Program-made: the position numbers and the translations under genes
Assembly (NCBI GenBank): GCA_910584395.1
Contig: CAJUAS010000001.1
Location: 1-64,000 of the forward strand
DNA from: an uncultured Oscillospiraceae bacterium
Lineage (GTDB): Bacteria > Bacillota > Clostridia > Oscillospirales > Oscillospiraceae
DNA length: 64,000 nucleotides
Reading direction: 5' to 3'
Notes under the pieces: model-generated
Told to the model about the DNA's origin: nothing
The model's input: the letters and a program-made list of their open reading frames with translations, nothing else
The model's database searches: none
Shown: positions 37,829-46,800 of the stretch, piece by piece
Position numbering within the stretch: position 1 is the first letter of the stretch
Layout of the letters: the number at the start of each line of letters is the position of its first letter

Positions 37829-40800
37829 TCAGGGCTTGGCCGCCGGGTCGGGCAGGCCGTAATCCACCGGCTCATAGAACCGCAGCCATGGGTCTCCGCC
37901 CTTGCGGACGTTTTTGTCCACCAAGTTTGCGTCAATGTTGTTGATGTTGCGGTCGTTATTCACGTCGCAGACCCGGTATTTGAAGATGTTGGCGTAGGGA
38001 TAGACGGTGTCCTTTGTGCCGTCCCACTCCCCCGCTTCGTAGCCCAGCGGGTCGGTGACCCGGTCTTCGATGGCGTATTCGTCGCTGCCCACGGTGGTAT
38101 AGCCGTTGCTGCGCACGCCGTCGGTGTTCACGTCGCCCACCGGGCGCAGGATCACGAAGGGACGGTAGTAATTCAGTTTACTGACCCCGTCAAAGTCTGT
38201 GTAGGTGTACTGGATCAGGTATCGTCCGGGGCGGATGTTCTCAATGAGACTGTACGTGGTGGTAGACACCGGGGCTCCTCCGCCCGGGGGGGTGGTCGTG
38301 GTGGTGGCGGAGGCCACAGGCCATGCGTCGCCGTCGATGACTGCGCCGGGGGCATAGCCGTTGGTCAAAATGCGCCCGCCGTTGGCGACGCCCAAGTCGA
38401 TGACGGCGGTGTCCGTCCCAGAGAAGCGGGCGACCTGCTTAGTGGCGGTGGCGGTGACATCCAGCAGAGTGACCTCCGCTTGGGCGGAGATGGTGTTGAT
38501 GTCCACCTCACGCCCGGAGGAGTCCCAAGCCCGGCTCACGCCCGGCTCACGCATATTCTCGCCCAACAGGGCGAAATAGGCGTAGCGGTTCAGATCCAGA
38601 TTGTCCTCTGCACGGTAGACGTCGGGGTCGTCCACCATCCCGTAATCCACCAAAATGGGGTTGTTGTTCTCGTCCAAGACCAGCGAGCCGTCCGGGTTCT
38701 TTTCATAATAATCCTGCCGGTATTGGCCGGTGAAGCTCTCCGGCTCATAGAGGCCGCGGTTTCGCACCCAAGCCTCCCGCCAGTAGGTGACGGCATCCAG
38801 CTTGTGAAGGGCGGCCTTGTCCGGGGTCACCGAGGCGCTGTCGTTCCCTCTCGGGAAGCGGTAGCCTGCCGCCACAAAGGCCTCCTCTGCCGCCGCCTTG
38901 GCGCTGTCTGTCCACTTGCTTTCGTTCCAGATCATGCCGTAGGGGGAGTTGCCGTAGCGCAGCTCCACCTGAGGATCTTTGGTGGGGCGGTGGATCTCCA
39001 GATAATAGTAGCGGGACAAAGTGCCTGTCCCCACCTCCGTATTGGGGGTGGAGAGAGTGATGCGGACGTAGGTGGATTCTCCCGGCTTGGGGGAGATGGC
39101 CCGGGGAGCTTGCGCGTCATTCTCGGCAAAGACGCGGGTAGTATGGGTGCTGGGGGTGGCCGTCTGGCCGGGACGCGGGCCGTAGCCATAGATGGGGGTG
39201 GCGCCCGCCGGGGTATAGACCATGGTCTCCGTATAGCCCGTCTTGTTCCAGTTGTCCTCCACCCCATAGGGGTAGACGTCCATCCGCACGGTCACGTCGA
39301 TGTCGTCGTTGTAGCCGTCTGCGTGGGGAGAACCGGCAGCGGTGTCCTTGCCCTGATAGTCCTCATGGTAGGCCACCTTGCGGAGGGTGGCCTCCACCTG
39401 CGAGAGGTCAAAGGCCTCGTTGATGACCACGAGATACTGGTTCTCCGAGGGGAGGAACTGCTGTCCCTCGTCCGCGGGAACTCCGCCTACGGGCCAGCCT
39501 CCGGCAGGATAGCCGGCGGCGTGGGGACGCGCCGTGCCCTTGGTCATCAGGTAGAGATCCTGATTGGCGCCGTTGCCTCTGTTGGGGTCGTTCTGCCACG
39601 CGGCGGCGGCGTCCCGCTCGTCCTTGGTGAAGGTCTTGCGCCAGACGCGGTAGGTGTTTTTCTCCGCGGGGATGTCGGTTTCGTCCAAAATGTGATCCTC
39701 GCCGGGCTTGGTCACATCCCGCAGGTCGGCGGTCTGGTCGGCGGAATACTCGATCAGGTTGCTGAGCCGCAGCTTGGAGGAAAGCGGCTCGTAGAAGTTG
39801 ACGGTGACGGTCACATCTTGATCGGGCATGGTAAAGGCATAGATCTTCGTCCCGTCCTTCACCAGCGCGGGGTCGCCTCCCCATGCTGTGCTGGTATAAT
39901 CCTCAATGGTCAGGAGCTGGCCGTCTACCACGATCTGATTGCCGTGGCCGTCGTCGATGGTGACCGATTTGATCTCATATTCGTCCACCAAGTTCGCCAC
40001 CACATAGACCGTCTTGTCCTTGGCGAAGGTCTGGGTGGTGGTGGTATAGTTCATGACCTTGTCTGTGCCGTTGTCCTGCTCGCCCACGATCAGGCCCGCC
40101 GTACCCATGTTGCCGTTCGTCGGCTTATAGATGACGGTGACCTTGTGGAGGGGATCGCGGCTCACCTCAAACTGGGCATCGAAGTCCAGCAGGTACTCAT
40201 AGCTGCCGTCCGCCGCCGGGTGATCCTGATTGGTCGCGCCGCGCACGGCGTTGGGGTGGGAGGTGGAGGTGATGTAAAAGGTATCGCGGTAGTTGGGCGA
40301 GCCTTGCCCGCCATGCTCCTTGGCGTAATCCTCGTTGTTTTGGAGGTTATAGACGTAAGTCAGGGTAAAGGTGGTGCTGCCCCCTGCGGGCAGGAAGGTG
40401 GCGGGGGGCTGGAGCATCTCAAAGCGGCCGCCCACCGTGTCGTGGGGGTAGCCGTCGGTGAGGCCGTCAATGTCCAGACCGTAAATGTCCACATCGCCGT
40501 CGTTTACGATGGTAAAGGTGTAGTCCTGACGGACGGTGTACTTCTCCAGCACCGTGTCGTAGGTGGCCAGAGTGACCCGCTCGCTGTCCCCGGGGATGCC
40601 CCGGGTGATACCCGTCGGCTCATCGCTCAGCAGGCGGATATGCTCCCGCGGGGAGGGCTCTTTTTCCGGAAGCTGGGTACGCAGGGTGGCCTTGTAGGTG
40701 GTCAGGTCGGCAGCGGGCTGGTGGACATAGCCGAAGGCCATCACCTGATAGCCGCTGTCCACCCGGTTGTTGGCGATGTCCCGCGGGCCAGTATACAGCG

Positions 40801-43645
40801 GGGTCGGGCCGTATTTGTAGACGGTGTCGCTGCCCACGAAGCTGTGGAGGGTCTCGCCGTGGGTGGGATTTGTCCAGTCGGCGGTGTGGTTGGTATCCAG
40901 CTTATCCACCTTCACCGAGAAGATCTCGCCGGGCTGCGCGCCGGTCTGGCCGTCGTAGATGGTCTTAAGGCCGTAGGATTCCTCATAGCGGGACACATCC
41001 GCCTTGGGCCGCATGGGATTGCCGTCCTCAAACACGTCCGCGCTGTCGTTGACGCCGTCGGTGACCGTTCCGCCCTTATCATAGAGGGGCAGGCCCACGC
41101 CGGTGGTCGCATACATCGGCCCGACCGGGTTATAACTGCCCCGGGGCAGATAGAGGGTGTCCCCCACCTTGCCGGGCCAGTTGAACAACGCGGCGTTTTC
41201 GCCGATGAAGTTATAGGTTTTGCTCTCCACATACTCGTTGCGCCGGGGCGGGACGTACACGGGGATCTGCTCCGTCCAGCCGTCAGGCGTGTTGGGGTCG
41301 AGATGATCCGGGTCCTCGCAGATGGAGACCTGATACCACCCGCCCAGATTGATATACCGGCGCAGCGTTTCACGATCCCGGTCGTGGCGGGGGTCATTGG
41401 CCGCGGGATCAGGGTCGGGATCGTCGGGGTTGTAGTCCAGATTGTAAAGATAGCCGCTTCCGCCGTCGCTCTGCCGCGTGCCCGGATCGTAGAAGCCGTG
41501 GGCGATGGTGTTTCCGTCCTCCACGCTGTGGAACCAGTCGGGCACATTCACCCCGCCCTTGTTCTGACCAATGCCGATCTCCTGCCCGTTGGGCAGCCAA
41601 GTGCGGAACACCGCCGTTTCGGAAATGTCCTTGTCGGTGCGCTTCACCGACAGGGTGAGGGTGGGCTGGCCGTTGGTGTCGGTGACGGTTCTGACATAGG
41701 CGACCTCATAGCACTGCTTCACATCTACATAGTCCTCATGGGCCACGATGTGGCGCTTGGCGTGGTCGATGTCCCACCAGTCGTCGTCCGGGGTGGGGGT
41801 CTCCGTGTGCTGCTCGGGGACGGTGAGCCACGGGTACTCGGCGCGGATCTCCGCGCTCAAGATCCCCTGCGCGTTGGTGTGGCTTTTGTCCGAGGTCTCA
41901 AAGGAATACGTCCCCACGTGGTTCGCCGCCGTGAGGGGTACGTCTGTGCCGTCCGGCCAGTAGGGCACGCCGCCCACGGCGGAGTCCGCCTTCAAGGCAT
42001 GGAGATCGGTCGTCGGGTCGGGCCAGACCGAGCCGGTGGCCGCACTGTCTGCGGGCATCCAGCCGCGGATGGGCATGGTGATGGACACCCCGGCGGGCAC
42101 GATGTCCGTGACCACATTGGCAACGGTGGGGAACGCCAGATCGTTCACGTCGTTCACCTGCGCGGTGACCTGATCCAAGTCATAGGTGCGCTCCAGATCC
42201 TTCGCCGTCACGTCGATCACGGTGATGGGGGTGACGGTCATATGGGCGGTAACCGGTTTGGGGAAGGTCTGGAGGTCGCCGTTGCTGTCGGTGTATTTGT
42301 AATACTGGGAGAAAGTATAGTCTCCTCCCTTGGCGTCGTAGCTTCCGGCGGTGACCGGTGATCCGTCCTGCGTATACGCCGGGGCATAGCCGTCCTCCGC
42401 CTTGCCCCACGGGAAGGGTACGTTCTCCTTTGAGCCGTCGGCATAGGTCACCGTGACCATGGGGGAATACTTGCCCAGCGAGATGGGCAGGTCGCCCGGC
42501 GTTGCGTCGGTGAAGTTCTGATAGGAGTTGATGGTCAGCTCCGGGTTGGTGGCCTCGACCTTAATGATCACGTCCTTGGGGAAGCTGAAGTCGTACCACT
42601 CCACCACGTTCTTGCTCTGCCCACTTTGGCCCGGGGAATACTGTCCATCCTTAATGTTGCCCGCGTGGGGATGGTGGTGGCCCTCCGTGTACGGCCCTGT
42701 ATAGGCCAAAACCTGCCACGGATCTTTGCTTATGGGCACTTTCTTGGAAATATCCAGCAGATGAGTGGTCTTAGAGGCCGCCCCGCCGTTCAGGGAGGTC
42801 ACGGCTACGATGGGCTCTCTTTTGCTGCCGTCCCGGTAGTCGCGGTAGCCCCGGTTGTCCACCCCGTCCTTCAGGGTCATGTTGCCGAAGTATTTGACAA
42901 TCTCCGGCAGACGGTCGATGTTCACCTGAAAGCTGAGCTGCCCCAAAACGACCTTTTTTACGTTCTCCTTGGGGTACTCCTCCTCCACATACACGTCGCC
43001 GCCATTTTCTTCGCAGTCGTCCAACTTGGGCAGCTCCCACACGTTCACAACGTAGCCCGGCTCTTCCTGTCCGTTCTTCATGGCCGACTCAAGGATCTCC
43101 ACATTCCCGTACTTACCGTCTGCGGTCTGCTTTTTGGCGATGGTCTGGGCGATCACCCCGTCGGGACGCTGCGCCAAATGGAGCTGCATATGGATCGTAT
43201 GGTCAACGAAGTCCACCGTGCTGTAGTAGCCTTCGCCGCCATCTTTGATGATATGTAGGTCAAAGGGCATCACGCTGTTCCCGTCTGCATCCCGGAACAG
43301 ATCCGGGTCGGCGGCAAAAAATGCGTCCGTCTCAAGGTTGGCATTGTTGTCCGATTGAAGCTTGACGTTGGTGGTCATGTCCGAGGGGGTCAGGTAGTCG
43401 GGGTTGTAATCCAGATAGAAGGTCGCACCCGTACCATTGACCACCTTGTCCACCGCCACATCGAAAATGGCCTGCACCGTCAGTTCATCGCCTACCATCT
43501 TATATTCCAGACTCGCCCCCTCAAAGAGAAGCTCGCCGTCGATGTCCGGCAGGGCAGGCTCGCTCATCACCACCATAGGGGTGGCAAGCGACGCCGTGAC
43601 CAGCAGGCTGGCCAATATGGTTTTGATTCCATATCTCTTCTTCAC
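37829..43645 (-). CDS. Large secreted protein (1938 aa) with dockerin-like C-terminus
   Basis: The start is GTG 43645: it gives a signal peptide (VKKRYGIKTILASLLVTASL) and has GGAGGGG six bases upstream; the longer frame begins with a poor TTG. Residues about 35-270 look like a third, more distant cohesin-like sandwich (LTVQAIFDVAV, ATFYLDYNPDYLTPSD, LGQLSFQVNID). The middle has Ig-like and CARDB-like regions (YTFTIVNDGDVDIYGLDIDG) and one InlB-type repeat (FTMPDQDVTVTVNF). The C-terminal 375 residues begin with RYGNSPYGMI, shared with the 3439-aa protein, and end in two calcium-type loops, GDVNTDG (about 1837) and CDVNNDRN (about 1893). The gene is first after a strong promoter and is followed 58 bases later by the 3439-aa gene. 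The function is not recognised. Confidence 0.87.
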   Translation of the reverse strand: MKKRYGIKTILASLLVTASLATPMVVMSEPALPDIDGELLFEGASLEYKMVGDELTVQAIFDVAVDKVVNGTGATFYLDYNPDYLTPSDMTTNVKLQSDNNANLETDAFFAADPDLFRDADGNSVMPFDLHIIKDGGEGYYSTVDFVDHTIHMQLHLAQRPDGVIAQTIAKKQTADGKYGNVEILESAMKNGQEEPGYVVNVWELPKLDDCEENGGDVYVEEEYPKENVKKVVLGQLSFQVNIDRLPEIVKYFGNMTLKDGVDNRGYRDYRDGSKREPIVAVTSLNGGAASKTTHLLDISKKVPISKDPWQVLAYTGPYTEGHHHPHAGNIKDGQYSPGQSGQSKNVVEWYDFSFPKDVIIKVEATNPELTINSYQNFTDATPGDLPISLGKYSPMVTVTYADGSKENVPFPWGKAEDGYAPAYTQDGSPVTAGSYDAKGGDYTFSQYYKYTDSNGDLQTFPKPVTAHMTVTPITVIDVTAKDLERTYDLDQVTAQVNDVNDLAFPTVANVVTDIVPAGVSITMPIRGWMPADSAATGSVWPDPTTDLHALKADSAVGGVPYWPDGTDVPLTAANHVGTYSFETSDKSHTNAQGILSAEIRAEYPWLTVPEQHTETPTPDDDWWDIDHAKRHIVAHEDYVDVKQCYEVAYVRTVTDTNGQPTLTLSVKRTDKDISETAVFRTWLPNGQEIGIGQNKGGVNVPDWFHSVEDGNTIAHGFYDPGTRQSDGGSGYLYNLDYNPDDPDPDPAANDPRHDRDRETLRRYINLGGWYQVSICEDPDHLDPNTPDGWTEQIPVYVPPRRNEYVESKTYNFIGENAALFNWPGKVGDTLYLPRGSYNPVGPMYATTGVGLPLYDKGGTVTDGVNDSADVFEDGNPMRPKADVSRYEESYGLKTIYDGQTGAQPGEIFSVKVDKLDTNHTADWTNPTHGETLHSFVGSDTVYKYGPTPLYTGPRDIANNRVDSGYQVMAFGYVHQPAADLTTYKATLRTQLPEKEPSPREHIRLLSDEPTGITRGIPGDSERVTLATYDTVLEKYTVRQDYTFTIVNDGDVDIYGLDIDGLTDGYPHDTVGGRFEMLQPPATFLPAGGSTTFTLTYVYNLQNNEDYAKEHGGQGSPNYRDTFYITSTSHPNAVRGATNQDHPAADGSYEYLLDFDAQFEVSRDPLHKVTVIYKPTNGNMGTAGLIVGEQDNGTDKVMNYTTTTQTFAKDKTVYVVANLVDEYEIKSVTIDDGHGNQIVVDGQLLTIEDYTSTAWGGDPALVKDGTKIYAFTMPDQDVTVTVNFYEPLSSKLRLSNLIEYSADQTADLRDVTKPGEDHILDETDIPAEKNTYRVWRKTFTKDERDAAAAWQNDPNRGNGANQDLYLMTKGTARPHAAGYPAGGWPVGGVPADEGQQFLPSENQYLVVINEAFDLSQVEATLRKVAYHEDYQGKDTAAGSPHADGYNDDIDVTVRMDVYPYGVEDNWNKTGYTETMVYTPAGATPIYGYGPRPGQTATPSTHTTRVFAENDAQAPRAISPKPGESTYVRITLSTPNTEVGTGTLSRYYYLEIHRPTKDPQVELRYGNSPYGMIWNESKWTDSAKAAAEEAFVAAGYRFPRGNDSASVTPDKAALHKLDAVTYWREAWVRNRGLYEPESFTGQYRQDYYEKNPDGSLVLDENNNPILVDYGMVDDPDVYRAEDNLDLNRYAYFALLGENMREPGVSRAWDSSGREVDINTISAQAEVTLLDVTATATKQVARFSGTDTAVIDLGVANGGRILTNGYAPGAVIDGDAWPVASATTTTTPPGGGAPVSTTTYSLIENIRPGRYLIQYTYTDFDGVSKLNYYRPFVILRPVGDVNTDGVRSNGYTTVGSDEYAIEDRVTDPLGYEAGEWDGTKDTVYPYANIFKYRVCDVNNDRNINNIDANLVDKNVRKGGDPWLRFYEPVDYGLPDPAAKP
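37905..38140 (-). other. Dockerin-like two-loop module
   Basis: Loop 1 is VGDVNTDGVRSNG and loop 2 is YRVCDVNNDRNINNIDANLV, about 57 residues apart, ending 20 residues before the stop. The YR(V)CD(V/L)N second loop is shared with the 4952-aa protein, which suggests a cluster-specific dockerin variant. Confidence 0.75.
42835..43543 (-). other. Possible cohesin-like N-terminal module of the 1938-aa protein
   Basis: Motifs LTVQAIFDVAV, ATFYLDYNPDYLTPSD, HTIHMQLHLAQ and VVLGQLSFQVNI follow the same order as in the two larger paralogues but with weak identity. The assignment is tentative. Confidence 0.35.
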
Positions 43646-43756
43646 AGGCAACCCCTCCAACGGACAAAGTCTCGGCAATTAGAAAAAGCTGGATATTTTT
43701 GCTTATTTTTTCCTGCATGCGCGCCTATTTGGGCATAGTTATACATATACAGATAC

Positions 43757-43785
43757 ATGATAGCTCAAAACCAGAATTATGTCAA
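43757..43785 (-). promoter_or_regulatory. Sigma-A promoter of the three-giant operon
   Basis: On the minus strand, a perfect TTGACA (43780-43785) and TATCAT (43757-43762) are separated by exactly 17 bases in the only long AT-rich intergenic stretch (43646-43881). A second TTGACA lies 14 bases further upstream (43794-43799). The predicted start is near 43750, which leaves a leader of about 105 bases. No riboswitch fold was recognised in that leader, which is otherwise featureless apart from the GGAGGGG ribosome-binding site. Confidence 0.7.
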
Positions 43786-43830
43786 TCTCTACTTGTCAAT
43801 TTTTCGGAAATTTTGCATTTTCCCCGCCAA

Positions 43831-43869
43831 AGGCAAAAAGAAGCCCCTACCGCAGGTGCGGTAGGGGCT
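43831..43869 (-). terminator. Rho-independent terminator of the largest giant gene
   Basis: A 12-bp perfect stem (43842-43853 with 43858-43869, four-base loop), followed on the minus strand by a T-rich run (TTCTTTTTG). It lies 13 bases after the stop codon of the giant gene and separates it from the promoter of the next operon. Confidence 0.88.
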
Positions 43870-43881
43870 AAGTCGTGCTTC

Positions 43882-46800
43882 TTACTTCCAGCTGCGAAGG
43901 GTGATGCGGTACTCGGAGTACATGTTCTCCAAGCGGCAGCTCTTGTAGGCGGTACGACCCCAGTGACCGAAGATATACGCAAGGTCCGCATCGGTCAGCA
44001 GGCCGTTGCCGTCCAGATCCAGCAGACGGTAGTCGAAGGATGTGGAGGCGGTGACGGAGATCATCTCCAGCATGAGGGCTTGCGCTTCCGCGCTGTTGAG
44101 GGAGATGTGGTTCTCCACCAGATACGCCGCCAGAATGTCCAGCTCATCCATCGGCTCGCCGCCGCTGTCGGGCAGCTCCACCTCGTGATCGGGGAGGGTC
44201 ACGTCGATGACGGGGATCTCGACCCGCTCGTCGTCGTCCACCACCGGGATCTCGGGTTGTTCGTCCGCTTCCTCCGCCTTCGCGGGCTTGGCGTGGGGCT
44301 TGGACGGTCTGCGCGTCCCGGAGCTGGAACCGGAGGGCTTGGACGTCTCGGCAGGCGTTTCCGCCTTTTCGTCAGGCTCGGCAGGCGTTTCCGCCGCATC
44401 GTCGGCCGACTCGTCCTCAGCCACAGGCTCATGGTCAACCACCGGCTCGTCCACGGAGACCTCCACGTCGGCGTTTTCGTCGTTCTCCGCAGGCGTTTCA
44501 GGTTCAGCGGCCGGCTCGTCCGGCACGTCCTCGGTCTCGGGCTCGTCAGGCACGCTCTCCAGCGCCATGAACTCGGCGGTCACGGCCACAGGTTCAAGGG
44601 TCTCCAAGACCTCCAGCCCGTCAAGGCCATCGTTCGCAGGCTCGGTGACTTCCTCGTCCGCCTGATCCGGCGTTTCGACCGGCTGCTCCACCGGCTCGTC
44701 GGCGGGTTCGGTGGCCGGCTCGTCGGGCGTGTCGTTGGTGTCGGACGCATCAGGTGTCTCGGGCACGGACGCGTCGGGCACATCGGGTGTGTCGTTCACG
44801 TCGGGCACGTCAGGCACACTGGGCACGTCAGGCACGTCAGGCACGTCAGGCACGTCAGACACGTCGCTTGCGTCGGGCACATCAGGCGTGGGCACAACAG
44901 GCACGTCAGGCTGGGTGGCCTGATCCTGCTCCTCGCGGACGACGGTGATGGTGGTCACCTTGTACACCACGTCCACGTCCTCCATCTTGTCCTCGCTCTC
45001 GATCATGCCGTTGTCGTAGAACTTGAACACACCGTAGACGTAGTACTTGCCCAGATCGGTCTCCGCGTAGTTTGTGCCGGCCTTGAACTCGTACTCGGTG
45101 ACGCCGGAAGCCAGCAGCGCGGACAGGTTGGTCATCTCGCTCTCGTCCACCTTGGTGGCGGCGGGATCACGGCTCAGGTAGTACGTCACTTCACCGCGGC
45201 TGAAGGCGACGGCGTTGCCTTCACCGTCGGTGGCGATGACGCCGGTCTGGACGGGGCTGGTCGTGCCGTAGTCGGTGTACATCAGCTTCAGGCCGTTCAA
45301 GTCGTTCAGCTTCAGGGTCTCCGCATTTTGACCGGCATTGGAGGCGATGTTGTAGATGTTCTGGATGCTGCCGGTGTGGGTGACCTTGCTCAGGGCCACG
45401 CGGCCGGCCAGCTGGTAGAACACGCCGTCCATGGCGTTCTTGTAGCGGTTGAACAGGTCGCTGTCCTCCTCGCCGATCACGCCGTCGTGGTTCAGGTCGC
45501 CGGCGATGAGAACGTCCGCGCCGAAGTTGTACTGCGCCTTGGCCCATGTCTCGGACACGATGATGTTGTCGTAGATCATGTCCAGACTGCCGGGCCGCTG
45601 GAACACCACCATGTAGGTGCCCGCTTCCTGCCCGGTGAAGTCCAGCTCGTACCGGCCGTCGTGCTCGCGGGTCAGGTTGTTGCCGGTGACGGTGTTGATC
45701 ACGTTGACAGGCATCAGTGCGGGTACGCCGTCCACGCTGAAGGCCAGCAGATCCTCGAACCGCTCGGTGTAGGTCTTGCCCATCGAGCCGGGCAGGTACT
45801 TCTCCACCGCCTGATCCACGCTGTACCAGCCCTCTGCGAAGGTGGGATGCGGGGTGGGAATGGCCGGGTTGAGGGTGTCGGTGGTGTCGTTGGGGGTAAG
45901 AGCGTCCCAACCCTGATAGTAACGCAGCAGGTCGCTCTTGCGGTAGACGCTGATAGTGGAGACGAAGTCGTTCTTGTAGCCGTCGTTGTTGGCATCCACC
46001 AGCGCCAGATCGTCGTTCACCGGATCAACCGGCACGCGGGTCGCCGCAGTCTCCATGTTGCCGATGACGCGGGTCTGGACTTTCTTCTCGTCGGTGATCT
46101 CGCGGAACACGTGGAGGAAGTAGACGCCCTCCGTGCCCGTGGTGGCATTGACGATGGTGAACTGGAAGATCTGCTCGCCGTCCTTGGACGGGTCGAGACG
46201 GAACTTGGCCTCGGTGATCTTGCCCGGGCCGTCGCCGTCGTCGAAGGTGCGGGAATCCACCCGCTGCGGGTTGTTGACGCCGTACTCTTCGATGATGATG
46301 TAATAGGTGTCGTTCTCCCCGTTCACGCCCGTGCCCATGGCCTCGGCGTTGAGCTGGATCTCGCTGTCCAGCGTGCTGACCATCACGCCGTAGTCGGCGT
46401 ACTGGTGGCGGACGTCGCTGTCGTAGATGTTGTGCAGCTGCTCGCCCTTGGTGGTCGTCCAAGTCTGGACGTTGGGATTCACCGCGTTGCCCCAGTTCTT
46501 GGTGTAGGTGACGTTGCCTTCGAGCCACGTCACGTCCACCTGATCGGCCAGATCGCTCTCGGTCTTACCTGCCAGCAGGTTGCCGGCCGCGTCATACATG
46601 GCCCGAACGTCGTTGAACTCCTTCTTCATGTCGTCCAGATCGTGCATCAGCCACATCTGCTCAAAATGCTCCGGACGGTTGTCCTGCGTGACTGTGCCCT
46701 TCTTGGTCATCTTGAACTCGGTATCGGTGACCCAGATGTTCTGGAAGGCCTCGGTGTTCAGCCGCTTGATGCGGATGACGTAGGTGGTGGCATTTTCCTT

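Noticed and set aside
31549..42361. Plus-strand frames of 1280 and 1518 codons opposite the 3439- and 1938-aa genes.
   Set aside because: Antisense shadows in the same aligned phase, low-complexity products, no initiation signals.
12539..43645. Cellulosome with carbohydrate-active enzymes.
   Set aside because: Dockerin-like loops are present but no glycoside hydrolase, carbohydrate esterase or clear carbohydrate-binding module was recognised in these proteins.
43646..43750. Possible riboswitch in the leader of the 1938-aa gene.
   Set aside because: Only a three-base-pair hairpin and palindromic GCATGC could be drawn; no conserved core of a known class was recognisable.
44750..44915. CRISPR-like appearance of regularly repeated short units.
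   Set aside because: Units are 9 bases, have no unique spacers and encode in-frame PDV repeats within a protein.
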